Positions 42,985 through 50,554 of a DNA stretch of 64,000 nucleotides are shown here, in pieces. The notes beneath the pieces were generated by a model. It saw only the letters and a list, made by a program, of their open reading frames with translations. It was not told where the DNA came from and ran no database searches. Numbering within the stretch: the stretch's first letter is position 1; the number at the start of each line of letters is the position of its first letter. The position numbers and the translations under genes were made by a program. This stretch comes from Pseudomonas sp. KK4 (lineage in GTDB: Bacteria; Pseudomonadota; Gammaproteobacteria; Pseudomonadales; Pseudomonadaceae), in NCBI RefSeq assembly GCF_001984065.1, contig NZ_LYVP01000015.1:20655-84654 (forward strand), read 5' to 3'.

Positions 42985-44292
42985 TTACAGGCCGGGCAAA
43001 ACGTCAGGCGGCACGATCGCACCGCCTTTCATGACCACAGGCAGTTTTTCGAGAACAGTGATATCGGCAATCGGATCGCCATCCACAGCGATCATGTCGG
43101 CAAAGCGACCGGTGCTGACCGCGCCGACATCCTGCTGCCAGTTGAGCAGGTCGGCGGCGACCACGGTGGCCGACTGGATGGCCTGCATCGGCGTCATGCC
43201 GTATTTCACCATGTAGGCGAACTGCTTGGCGTTGGTGCCGATCGGATACACCCCGGCATCGGTGCCATAGGCGATTTTCACCCCGGCCTTGACCGCCTTG
43301 CGGAACGCCTGGCGCTGCACGTCGGTGGTTTCGGCGTTTTTGCGCAGGTAGCTTTCCGGCCAGGCTTCCATGTGGCCGACCTCATCGATGTAGTCGCCGT
43401 TATAGATGTCCATCACCAGGTAGGTGCCGTTGTCCTTGGCCATCTTGATGCCCTCGTCATCGAGCAGGGACGCATGCTCGACGGATTTCACCCCGGCACG
43501 GATCGCCGCCTTGATCCCTTCCGCGCCATGGGCGTGGACCGTGGCGTAGCTTTTGTGCACCTTGGCTTCCTGCACCACGGCGCGCATGTCTTCTTCGGTC
43601 ATTTCCATCTGGCCTGGCTCGGTGCCTTCGGCCAGCACCGAACCGGTGCCCATCATCTTGATGGTGTCCACGCCGTGCTGGAACAGGTAACGGGTCTTCT
43701 GTTTTGCCTCGTTGGCATCACGATAGACGCCGACCCGCATGTCCGCCGGGATCTCCACCCCCGGCGCAAAACCGGTCACTTCGCCACCGCCGCCCGGCAC
43801 GGTGATGTAGGCGCCGACCACGTTCATCCGTGGGCCCAGCACACGGTTGGCGTTGATCGCATCGCGCAGCGCGACGTCGGTGAAGGCGCGGTAGGTGCCC
43901 AGGTCGTGTACGGTGGTGAAACCTGCGCGCAGGGTCTGGTAGGCATGTTTGGCCCCCATCAGCGCGACGTCTTGCGGGGAGTGCAGCAGCGGTTCGGCGA
44001 CGTTGTTGGTCATGTCCCAGTCGGAGATGTGCGTGTGCATGTCGATCAACCCCGGCAACACGGTCTTGGTCGACCAGTCGATCACCGTGCTGTTGGCCGG
44101 CGGCGCGCTCCAGGGTTCGACGGTGACGATGCGTTCGTCCTCGATCTTGATGCGCTGATCGTTGAGCACCTTGCCTTTTTCCACATCCACCAGTTTGCCG
44201 GCATGGACGTACACAGTGTCTGCGTAGGCGGACATCGCCATCGAGGAGAGTGTGACAGCCAGGGCAATACACTTGATCTTGAAGTTCTTCAT
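42985..44292 (-). CDS. Exported amidohydrolase (imidazolonepropionase/prolidase-like superfamily)
   Basis: A 435-residue metal-dependent hydrolase with a clear signal peptide (FKIKCIALAVTLSSMAMSA, cut near YA-DT). The amidohydrolase barrel shows GLIDMHTHISDWDM (first metal histidines), a mid-chain VHAHGAEGIKAAIRAG and the C-terminal GTDAGVYPIG with a metal Asp. Related enzymes cleave Xaa-Pro or N-acyl amino acids; the substrate here is unknown. AAGGAA precedes ATG 44292. The next gene upstream on the same strand is an OprD-type porin (38 bp apart), so the pair may import and process one class of substrate. Confidence 0.85.
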   Translation of the reverse strand: MKNFKIKCIALAVTLSSMAMSAYADTVYVHAGKLVDVEKGKVLNDQRIKIEDERIVTVEPWSAPPANSTVIDWSTKTVLPGLIDMHTHISDWDMTNNVAEPLLHSPQDVALMGAKHAYQTLRAGFTTVHDLGTYRAFTDVALRDAINANRVLGPRMNVVGAYITVPGGGGEVTGFAPGVEIPADMRVGVYRDANEAKQKTRYLFQHGVDTIKMMGTGSVLAEGTEPGQMEMTEEDMRAVVQEAKVHKSYATVHAHGAEGIKAAIRAGVKSVEHASLLDDEGIKMAKDNGTYLVMDIYNGDYIDEVGHMEAWPESYLRKNAETTDVQRQAFRKAVKAGVKIAYGTDAGVYPIGTNAKQFAYMVKYGMTPMQAIQSATVVAADLLNWQQDVGAVSTGRFADMIAVDGDPIADITVLEKLPVVMKGGAIVPPDVLPGL

Positions 44293-44330
44293 GGGCAATT
44301 CCTTGTTTTTATTGTGCTAAGACAGGCTCA

Positions 44331-45611
44331 TCAAAAGAGATCGAACGGGTATTCGGTGATGACCCGAAGTTGCTTCACGCTGTCGCCGGTAAAGGCAAAA
44401 TCGGCATAGCGGACCCGCACCGAGAGGTTTTTCAGGGGGCCGGTTTCGACCACGGTCTTGAGATCGATATCGCGCTCGATCTGCTTGTCGGAATGCGCGT
44501 AGTAGGCGTACAGGCCGTCCGGATCGACTTTCTCGTCATCGATATCGAAGCCGTAGACGTAACGAAAGCTGAGGGTCGTGTGCAAATAACCGGTGCTGCC
44601 GAAGTCATAGGCATAACCCAGGCCGATCGACTGTTCACCCGGGCCGTTGAAGTCGCCGTATTGCGAAGAGTTGGCCAGGTAGATGGAGTCCATGTAGGTC
44701 CCGTCCGAAGACATCAAGTAGTCGAACGGCGTACGGCCGTGCACTTTCTGATAGGACAGGGTGAACGTCTGCGAGCCGATGGCGTAAGCGCTGGAAAGCG
44801 ACCAGGCGGTGTTGTTTATATCGCCGGCATTGGCCTTGCCTTCATCGAGGGTGCGGTAGAGGTTGAAGTCGAAACTCAGTGACTGTTCCTCATCCAGGGC
44901 CAGGCTGTAGTTGCCATTGAGGTAGTACTGGCGCCACAGGTCTTCGGCGCGGGAGGCATAAAAGCCGACACTGCCGGCATCGACCGGCGTATAGGTCAAC
45001 CCGGCGTAGTCCACATCGCCGGCGTCCACCCCGGCATATCCAGCCTTGAAGCCTTCGTCGTGATTGGTGGTGGTGTAGCCGCGGGACGAATAGAAGTGGC
45101 CGATATCGATGCTGACTTTGTCGATATCCTCGCTCAGCAATTGAAAGCCACGGGTGGTCATCGGCATCAATCGCAAGTCGGGCGTGGCGAACACGGGGTT
45201 ATACGGGCGCAGGTCGCCAAACTTCAGGACCGTGTTCGACCACTTCATCTTCACCGCGCCATTGAGTGTCGATGATTCTGATCGTTCCCCATCGCCTTCG
45301 GCAGGAAACATGCCCGTACCGACAGTGCCGCGCCCACCATCGAGCTTGTAGGCGGTATAGGCACTGGCCTCGATACCGAAACCGATTTCACCCTGGGTGA
45401 ACCCGGACTGATAGTCCATCAAAAAGCCCTGGCCCCAGCCAATGGCATCGGGGTAGTGGGACAGGGAATTGCGATTGAAGTACATGTTGCGCGCGAGGAT
45501 TTTTGCGCTACCACCTTCTATAAATCCTTCGGGGGCTTCATCTGCGTGCGCATGCAGTGAACTTGCGGACATCGAAAATACAAACAGTCCCAACAGTGGA
45601 CGATTCTTCAT
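44331..45611 (-). CDS. OprD-family outer-membrane porin
   Basis: A 426-residue outer-membrane channel with signal peptide (MKNRPLLGLFVFSMSASSLH) and beta-barrel composition ending in F. OprD-like features: FIEGGSAKILARNMYFNRNS near the N-terminus, GWGQGFLMDYQSGFTQGEIGF split motif (core GFTQGEIGFG), and KWSNTVLKFGDLRPYNPVF. Members take up amino acids, peptides or aromatic acids. ATG 45611 begins the signal peptide; the frame stays open upstream without family likeness. It precedes the exported hydrolase. Confidence 0.9.
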   Translation of the reverse strand: MKNRPLLGLFVFSMSASSLHAHADEAPEGFIEGGSAKILARNMYFNRNSLSHYPDAIGWGQGFLMDYQSGFTQGEIGFGIEASAYTAYKLDGGRGTVGTGMFPAEGDGERSESSTLNGAVKMKWSNTVLKFGDLRPYNPVFATPDLRLMPMTTRGFQLLSEDIDKVSIDIGHFYSSRGYTTTNHDEGFKAGYAGVDAGDVDYAGLTYTPVDAGSVGFYASRAEDLWRQYYLNGNYSLALDEEQSLSFDFNLYRTLDEGKANAGDINNTAWSLSSAYAIGSQTFTLSYQKVHGRTPFDYLMSSDGTYMDSIYLANSSQYGDFNGPGEQSIGLGYAYDFGSTGYLHTTLSFRYVYGFDIDDEKVDPDGLYAYYAHSDKQIERDIDLKTVVETGPLKNLSVRVRYADFAFTGDSVKQLRVITEYPFDLF

Positions 45612-45732
45612 GTGAGGCCTCAGGGCATTGATTCTTATAGTTTTACGGGAACGCCTGTGCGCCCAAAGAATGTGCCCCGACCGTTGGAAATTACAGTGAT
45701 GTATCTGCATTAATCCCATGTGTGCAGCGCAT

Positions 45733-45760
45733 AAAAAAACGGCGACCCGTGGGTCGCCGT
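45733..45760 (-). terminator. Intrinsic terminator of the BenE-type transporter gene
   Basis: Ten-bp stem ACGGCGACCC/GGGTCGCCGT (45739-45760) followed on the minus strand by seven U. It lies 22 bp beyond the transporter stop codon. Confidence 0.9.
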
Positions 45761-45782
45761 CATGCCTGTTTTTGCTGGATCC

Positions 45783-46973
45783 TCAGGCTTTGCGCCAATT
45801 CAGGATCATCAGGGTGACCACCCCCGCCACGATTCCCCAGAATGCCGAACCGATGGAAAACAGCGTCAGCCCCGAGGCCGTGACCATGAAGGTGATCAGC
45901 GCCGCTTCACGCTCCTTCGCTTCGCTCATGGCAATGCTCAGGCCGTTGATGATCGAGCCGAACAGCGCCAGCGCGGCAATCGACAGCACCAGTTCTTTTG
46001 GCAGCGCGGCAAACAGCGCCGCCAGCGTCGCGCCGAACACCCCGGCGATGCCGTAGAAAATCCCGCACCAGACGGCTGCCGTGTAGCGTTTGTTGCGATC
46101 CTCGTGGGCATGGGGCCCGGTGCAGATCGCCGCGCTGATGGCGGCCAGGTTGATCCCGTGGGAGCCGAACGGCGCCAGCAGCAGCGAAGCGATGCCGGTG
46201 GTGGTGATCAGCGGCGAGGCCGGCACGTTGTAGCCGTCGGCGCGCAGCACGGCGATGCCCGGCATGTTCTGCGAGGTCATTGCCACCACGAACAACGGGA
46301 TGCCGATGCTGATGGTGGCGGCCAGGGAGAAGTGCGGGGTGGTCCAGACCGGCGTGGCCACTTCCAGATGAAAACCGCCGAAGTCCAGCAGCCCCATGAA
46401 CCCCGACAGCGCCGTGCCGATCAACAGGGCGGCCAGCACCGCATAGCGCGGCGACAGGCGCTTGACCACCAGGTAGGTGAAGAACATGCCCAGTACAAGG
46501 GCGGTGCGATGCTGGGCGGCGACGAAGATTTCGCTGCCGATCTTGAACAGGATGCCCGCCAACAGTGCGGCCGCCAGGGAAGCAGGGATCTTTTTCACCA
46601 GGCGTTCGAAGCTGCCGGTCAGCCCGCAGATCGTCACCAGCACCGCGCAGGTGATATAGGCGCCGATGGCTTCGCCGTAACTCACGCCACCCAGGCTGGT
46701 GATCAACAACGCCGCACCCGGGGTCGACCAGGCGATGGTGATGGGCGTGCGATAGCGCAACGACAGGCCGATCGAACACACCGCCATGCCGATGGAGATC
46801 GCCCAGATCCACGACGAAATCTGCCCGCTGGTCAGGCCCGCCGCTTGCCCGGCCTGGAACATCAGGACCAGGGAGCTGGTGTAGCCGGTCATCATGGCGA
46901 TGAAGCCGGCGACGATGGCCGAAGGCGAGGTGTCGGCCCATGGACGGAGCTGCGTGTGGGTGGCGTCGTTCAT
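45783..46973 (-). CDS. BenE-family membrane transporter
   Basis: A 396-residue membrane protein with about 11-12 hydrophobic helices. It begins with ADTSPSAIVAGFIAMMTGYT and contains TIAWSTPGAALLITS and VVAMTSQNMPGIAVLRADGY, features of the BenE benzoate/H+ symporter family. The gene lies next to a GntR regulator and guaD-xdh, where P. aeruginosa also has a transporter, so the natural substrate may be a purine or related compound and not benzoate. ATG 46973 has AAGGAA ten bases upstream. Confidence 0.82.
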   Translation of the reverse strand: MNDATHTQLRPWADTSPSAIVAGFIAMMTGYTSSLVLMFQAGQAAGLTSGQISSWIWAISIGMAVCSIGLSLRYRTPITIAWSTPGAALLITSLGGVSYGEAIGAYITCAVLVTICGLTGSFERLVKKIPASLAAALLAGILFKIGSEIFVAAQHRTALVLGMFFTYLVVKRLSPRYAVLAALLIGTALSGFMGLLDFGGFHLEVATPVWTTPHFSLAATISIGIPLFVVAMTSQNMPGIAVLRADGYNVPASPLITTTGIASLLLAPFGSHGINLAAISAAICTGPHAHEDRNKRYTAAVWCGIFYGIAGVFGATLAALFAALPKELVLSIAALALFGSIINGLSIAMSEAKEREAALITFMVTASGLTLFSIGSAFWGIVAGVVTLMILNWRKA

Positions 46974-47021
46974 GACGATGGTGTTCCTTGGTTCTGAAAA
47001 AGGTGTCCGAATCGACGCATT

Positions 47022-47119
47022 CCCCTGTGGGAGCGGGCTTGCTCGCGAAGGCGGTGTTTCAGTAAAGGCCGATGTCGATTGACGCACCGCCTTCGCGAGC
47101 AAGCCCGCTCCAACAGGGA
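47022..47119. repeat. REPIN of the GAGCGGGCTTGCTCGCGAAGG class
   Basis: Inverted pair GTGGGAGCGGGCTTGCTCGC (47027) and GCGAGCAAGCCCGCTCCAAC (47095) with a 40-bp spacer. It fills part of the 355-bp gap between the divergent transporter and GntR genes; the rest of the gap holds the putative operator at 47225. Confidence 0.9.
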
Positions 47120-47224
47120 ATGTTCTGTCTGCGGATTCCTGGTTAAAGCCTAAACTCAAAGCTGAGCGATTGTTGCCATACAGCGGAAGTGACAAACAGC
47201 CGTACAGTCGTGTTGACACTAACC

Positions 47225-47236
47225 ATTGTGTACAAT
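47225..47236. promoter_or_regulatory. Candidate GntR/FadR-type operator
   Basis: Inverted repeat ATTGT-GT-ACAAT, the kind of short palindrome bound by FadR-subfamily GntR regulators, overlaps a promoter-like TTGACA (47213) region 93 bp before the GntR start. Likely autoregulation or control of the divergent transporter; inferred only. Confidence 0.45.
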
Positions 47237-47328
47237 CGCAGTGTTTTTTACGCGATACTTGCCAGCGACCCACTGTGCCGTATTACAGTCACGGTCAATT
47301 CGCCGCAGTTCTCCCGACTCGAGTGCCC

Positions 47329-48093
47329 ATGAACGAACAGTTGCAGCCCCTCAAGAAACAACCGCGAGCAGGCAAAGCCGGCCGCAGCGGTACCCAGGAC
47401 GATATTGTCTACGCGCATATCTTCGAGGCCATCCTCGAACAGCGTCTGGCGCCCGGCACCAAGTTGAGCGAAGAAGCGCTGGGGGAGATTTTCGGGGTCA
47501 GCCGCACCATCATTCGCCGTGCGCTGTCGCGCCTGGCCCATGAAGGCGTGGTGCTGCTGCGGCCCAACCGCGGCGCGGTGGTTGCCAGCCCGAGCGTCGA
47601 AGAGGCGCGCCAGGTGTTCATGGCCCGGCGGCTGGTGGAGCGGGCGATCACGGAGCTGGCCGTGCAGCACGCCACCGCCGAGCAGATCGCCGAGTTGCGC
47701 CAGATGGTCAACGACGAACGCGACAGCTTCTCCCGGGGCGACCGTGGTGCCGGTATCCGTCTGTCGGGCGAATTCCACCTCAAGCTGGCGGAAGCGGCGA
47801 AGAATGCACCGCTGATCAGCTTCCAGCGCAGCCTGGTGTCGCAGACCTCGCTGATCATCGCCCAGTACGAAAGCGGCAACCGCTCGCATTGCTCCTATGA
47901 CGAGCACACCCAGCTGATCGACGCGATCGAAGCGCGCAACGGTGAGCTGGCGGTGGATTTGATGATGCATCACATGGACCACATCGACAGCAAGCTCAAC
48001 CTCGACGAGGAAAGTGCGTCGGATGATTTGCATGCGGTGTTCTCGCATCTGTTGCAGACCAAGAAGCCGGGGCGTTCGAGCGCCAAGCTGTAG
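47329..48093 (+). CDS. GntR-family (FadR-type) regulator next to the transporter and guaD genes
   Basis: A 254-residue regulator. The winged helix is at about 20-90 (LAPGTKLSEEALGEIFGVSR then TIIRRALSRLAHEGVVLLR), followed by an all-helical FCD ligand domain (about 100-235: EARQVFMARRLVERAITELA, EFHLKLAEAAKNAPL, with metal-type His residues HTQLIDAIEARN and MMHHMDHI). ATG 47329 was chosen because upstream residues are not GntR-like. It lies divergent from the transporter and convergent with guaD, the same arrangement as in P. aeruginosa, so control of purine uptake or catabolism is inferred. Confidence 0.88.
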   Translation: MNEQLQPLKKQPRAGKAGRSGTQDDIVYAHIFEAILEQRLAPGTKLSEEALGEIFGVSRTIIRRALSRLAHEGVVLLRPNRGAVVASPSVEEARQVFMARRLVERAITELAVQHATAEQIAELRQMVNDERDSFSRGDRGAGIRLSGEFHLKLAEAAKNAPLISFQRSLVSQTSLIIAQYESGNRSHCSYDEHTQLIDAIEARNGELAVDLMMHHMDHIDSKLNLDEESASDDLHAVFSHLLQTKKPGRSSAKL

Positions 48094-48111
48094 ATCAAAC
48101 CGAGTCGCTCC

Positions 48112-48188
48112 CTTCGCGAGCAAGCCCGCTCCCACATTGGATGTGTATTCGACACCAATCCAATGTGGGAGCGGGCTTGCTCGCGAAG
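48112..48188. repeat. REPIN downstream of the GntR gene
   Basis: Inverted REPs CTTCGCGAGCAAGCCCGCTC and GAGCGGGCTTGCTCGCGAAG with the shared inner palindrome TTGGAT...ATCCAA. Very compact spacer. Confidence 0.92.
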
Positions 48189-48206
48189 GCGACAGAGCAG
48201 ACAACA

Positions 48207-48243
48207 AAAATCCCCCGGGCGGCAACGCTGCGGGGGATTTTTT
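48207..48243 (-). terminator. Bidirectional terminator between the GntR gene and guaD
   Basis: Eleven-bp stem AAAATCCCCCG/CGGGGGATTTT (48207-48217 with 48231-48241). A-rich and T-rich flanks let it serve both convergent genes. It lies 15 bp from the guaD stop codon. Confidence 0.88.
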
Positions 48244-48257
48244 ATGCTCGGAAAACC

Positions 48258-49562
48258 TTAACGCTGATGCACCAGGTTCCCCGCCGCATAGGTCTGCAGC
48301 ACCGTCCGGTCATCCCCCAGCGTCATCAACACGAACAACGTCTCGGCAATGTTGTTGGCCTGCTTCAAGCGGTAACCCAGCAGCGGCGTGGCGTTGTAGT
48401 CCAGCACCAGGAAGTCGGCGTCGGTGCCCGGTTGCAGGTTGCCGATCTTGTCTTCCAGGCGCAGCGCACGGGCGCCGCCCAGAGTGGCCAGGTACAGCGA
48501 CTTGAATGGGCTCAGGCGCGCGCCTTGCAATTGCATGACCTTGTACGCCTCGTTCAGCGTTTGCAGCAGCGAGAAACTGGTGCCACCGCCGACGTCCGTA
48601 CCCAAGCCCACATTCAGCTTGTGCTTTTCGGCCATCGGCAGGTTGAACAGGCCGCTGCCGAGGAAGAAGTTCGAGGTCGGGCAGAAGGCGATCGCCGAAC
48701 CGGTCTCTGCCAGGCGCGCGCACTCGTCGTCGCACAGGTGCACGCCGTGGGCGAACACCGAGCGCTCGCCCAGCAGTTGATAGTGGTCGTAGACGTCCAG
48801 GTAACCCTTGCGCTCCGGGAACAGCGCCTTGACCCACTCGACTTCCTTGAGGTTTTCGCTGATGTGGGTCTGCATGTACAGATCCGGGTATTCACTGAGC
48901 AACTGCCCGGCCAGGGTCAGTTGTTCCGGGGTGCTGGTGGGGGCGAAGCGCGGGGTGACTGCATAGTGCAGGCGGCCCTTGCCGTGCCAGCGCTCGATCA
49001 GCGCCTTGCTTTCGACGTAGCTGGATTCGGCGGTGTCGGTCAGGTAGTCCGGGGCGTTGCGGTCCATCATCACCTTGCCGGCGATCATCCGCAGGTCCAG
49101 TTGCTCGGCGGCCTCGAAGAACGAGTTCACCGACTGCGGGTGCACGCTGCCGAACACCAGGGCGGTGGTGGTGCCGTTGCGCAGCAGTTCCTTGATGAAA
49201 ATGTCCGCCACTTCGTCGGCATGGGCCTTGTCGGCGAACTGGCTCTCGCACGGGAAGGTGTAGGTGTTGAGCCAGTCCAGCAGTTGCTCGCCGTAGGCGC
49301 CGACCATGCCGGTCTGCGGCAGGTGGATGTGGGTGTCGATGAAGCCCGGGGTGATCAACGCGTCCTGATAATGGGTGATCTCGATATCGGCCGGCAGGGT
49401 CGGCAGCAGTTCACTGGCGTGGCCGAGGGCGCTGATCTTGCCGTTGTCGACCACCAGCAGACCGTCCTCGAAATACTCATAGGAGGCTTCGATCCCCACT
49501 TCGGCGGGGTCGGCGATGCTGTGCAGGATGGCGGCGCGGTAGGCTTTGCGAGTCAGAGGCAT
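48258..49562 (-). CDS. guaD: Guanine deaminase
   Basis: A 434-residue amidohydrolase that converts guanine to xanthine. Motifs: FIDTHIHLPQTGMVGAYGEQ (metal His pair), TFPCESQFAD, MQTHISENLKEVEW (zinc His), FAHGVHLCDDECARL and the metal Asp in GLGTDVGGGTSFSLL. Standard length for the bacterial enzyme. ATG 49562. It is followed upstream in the transcript by xdhC (21 bp apart), so xdhA-B-C-guaD read as one purine degradation group. Confidence 0.95.
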   Translation of the reverse strand: MPLTRKAYRAAILHSIADPAEVGIEASYEYFEDGLLVVDNGKISALGHASELLPTLPADIEITHYQDALITPGFIDTHIHLPQTGMVGAYGEQLLDWLNTYTFPCESQFADKAHADEVADIFIKELLRNGTTTALVFGSVHPQSVNSFFEAAEQLDLRMIAGKVMMDRNAPDYLTDTAESSYVESKALIERWHGKGRLHYAVTPRFAPTSTPEQLTLAGQLLSEYPDLYMQTHISENLKEVEWVKALFPERKGYLDVYDHYQLLGERSVFAHGVHLCDDECARLAETGSAIAFCPTSNFFLGSGLFNLPMAEKHKLNVGLGTDVGGGTSFSLLQTLNEAYKVMQLQGARLSPFKSLYLATLGGARALRLEDKIGNLQPGTDADFLVLDYNATPLLGYRLKQANNIAETLFVLMTLGDDRTVLQTYAAGNLVHQR

Positions 49563-49583
49563 GGGGGTTCTCTAGTTAAAAAG

Positions 49584-50438
49584 TCAGTTCGACGCTTTCA
49601 AGGCGGTTTGGCTGCGACGCGAAACAGGCAGCAGTTTGGCAATCGGTTCGGCACTGGAGGTTTGCTGGCCGAAATTGGCGTTATAGGTGGCGATGATTTC
49701 ACCGGCGATGGAGATGGCGATTTCCACCGGCAACTTTCCTTTGACTTCGCCGATGCCCATGGGGCAGCGCATGCGTTGCACCACGCTGGCGTCGAAACCG
49801 CGATCGCGCAGGCGGTGTTCGAACTTCACGCGCTTGGTTTTCGAGCCGATCAGGCCGAAGTAGGCAAAATCGTTGCGCTTGAGGATCGCGGCGGTGAGTT
49901 CCAGGTCCAGTTGATGGTTATGGGTCATGACGATGCAGTAGCTGCCGGCGGGCAGGTCGTCGATTTCATCCACCGGTTCTTCGCTGACGATCTTGCGTAC
50001 GCCGTGGGGGATCTGTTCAGGGAACTCGTCCTCCCGCGAGTCGATCCAGCGCACCCGGCAGGGCAGGCTGGCCAGCAGCGGCACCAGTGCGCGGCCGACA
50101 TGGCCGGCGCCGAACACGGCGATCTGCGCCTGGACCTGGCCCATCGGTTCGAACAGCAACACTGTCGCACCGCCGCAGCACTGGCCCAGGCTGGCGCCGA
50201 GGCTGAAGCGCTCCAGATGGGTGTCCTGCTTGCCGCTGGCGAGCATGTCCCGGGCGATCTGCATGGCCTTGTATTCCAGATGCCCGCCACCGATGGTGTC
50301 GAAGGTCTGTTTGGCGCTGATTACCATCTTCGAACCGGCATTGCGCGGGGTCGAGCCGAGCTCTTCGATGATGGTCACCAACACGCAGGGTTCGCTGCGG
50401 TTTTGCAGGTCGGCGAGGGCGTCGATCCAGTTGTACAT
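49584..50438 (-). CDS. xdhC: Xanthine dehydrogenase accessory protein XdhC
   Basis: A 284-residue protein that loads sulfurated molybdenum cofactor into XdhB. The N-terminal XdhC/CoxI domain has EELGSTPRNAGSKMVIS, TIGGGHLEYKA and SLGQCCGG; the C-terminal Rossmann fold shows VFGAGHVGRALVPLL and YFGLIGSKTKRVKFEHRL. ATG 50438 lies behind GAGGTG; the GTG two codons earlier is an alternative. A REPIN separates it from xdhB. Confidence 0.95.
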   Translation of the reverse strand: MYNWIDALADLQNRSEPCVLVTIIEELGSTPRNAGSKMVISAKQTFDTIGGGHLEYKAMQIARDMLASGKQDTHLERFSLGASLGQCCGGATVLLFEPMGQVQAQIAVFGAGHVGRALVPLLASLPCRVRWIDSREDEFPEQIPHGVRKIVSEEPVDEIDDLPAGSYCIVMTHNHQLDLELTAAILKRNDFAYFGLIGSKTKRVKFEHRLRDRGFDASVVQRMRCPMGIGEVKGKLPVEIAISIAGEIIATYNANFGQQTSSAEPIAKLLPVSRRSQTALKASN

Positions 50439-50472
50439 GTTCACCTCGACATCTTTGTTGTCTGTTCGGGCC

Positions 50473-50541
50473 TCTTCGCGAGCAAGCCCGCTCCCACAGG
50501 GTATTGCATTGCAAATGTGGGAGCGGGCTTGCTCGCGAAGG
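50473..50541. repeat. REPIN between xdhB and xdhC
   Basis: Inverted REPs TCGCGAGCAAGCCCGCTCCC and GGGAGCGGGCTTGCTCGCGA, with an inner palindrome around TTGCATTGCAA. It lies within the xdh operon and may affect processing of the transcript between xdhB and xdhC. Confidence 0.92.
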
Positions 50542-50554
50542 CCGCGCCTCGGTT

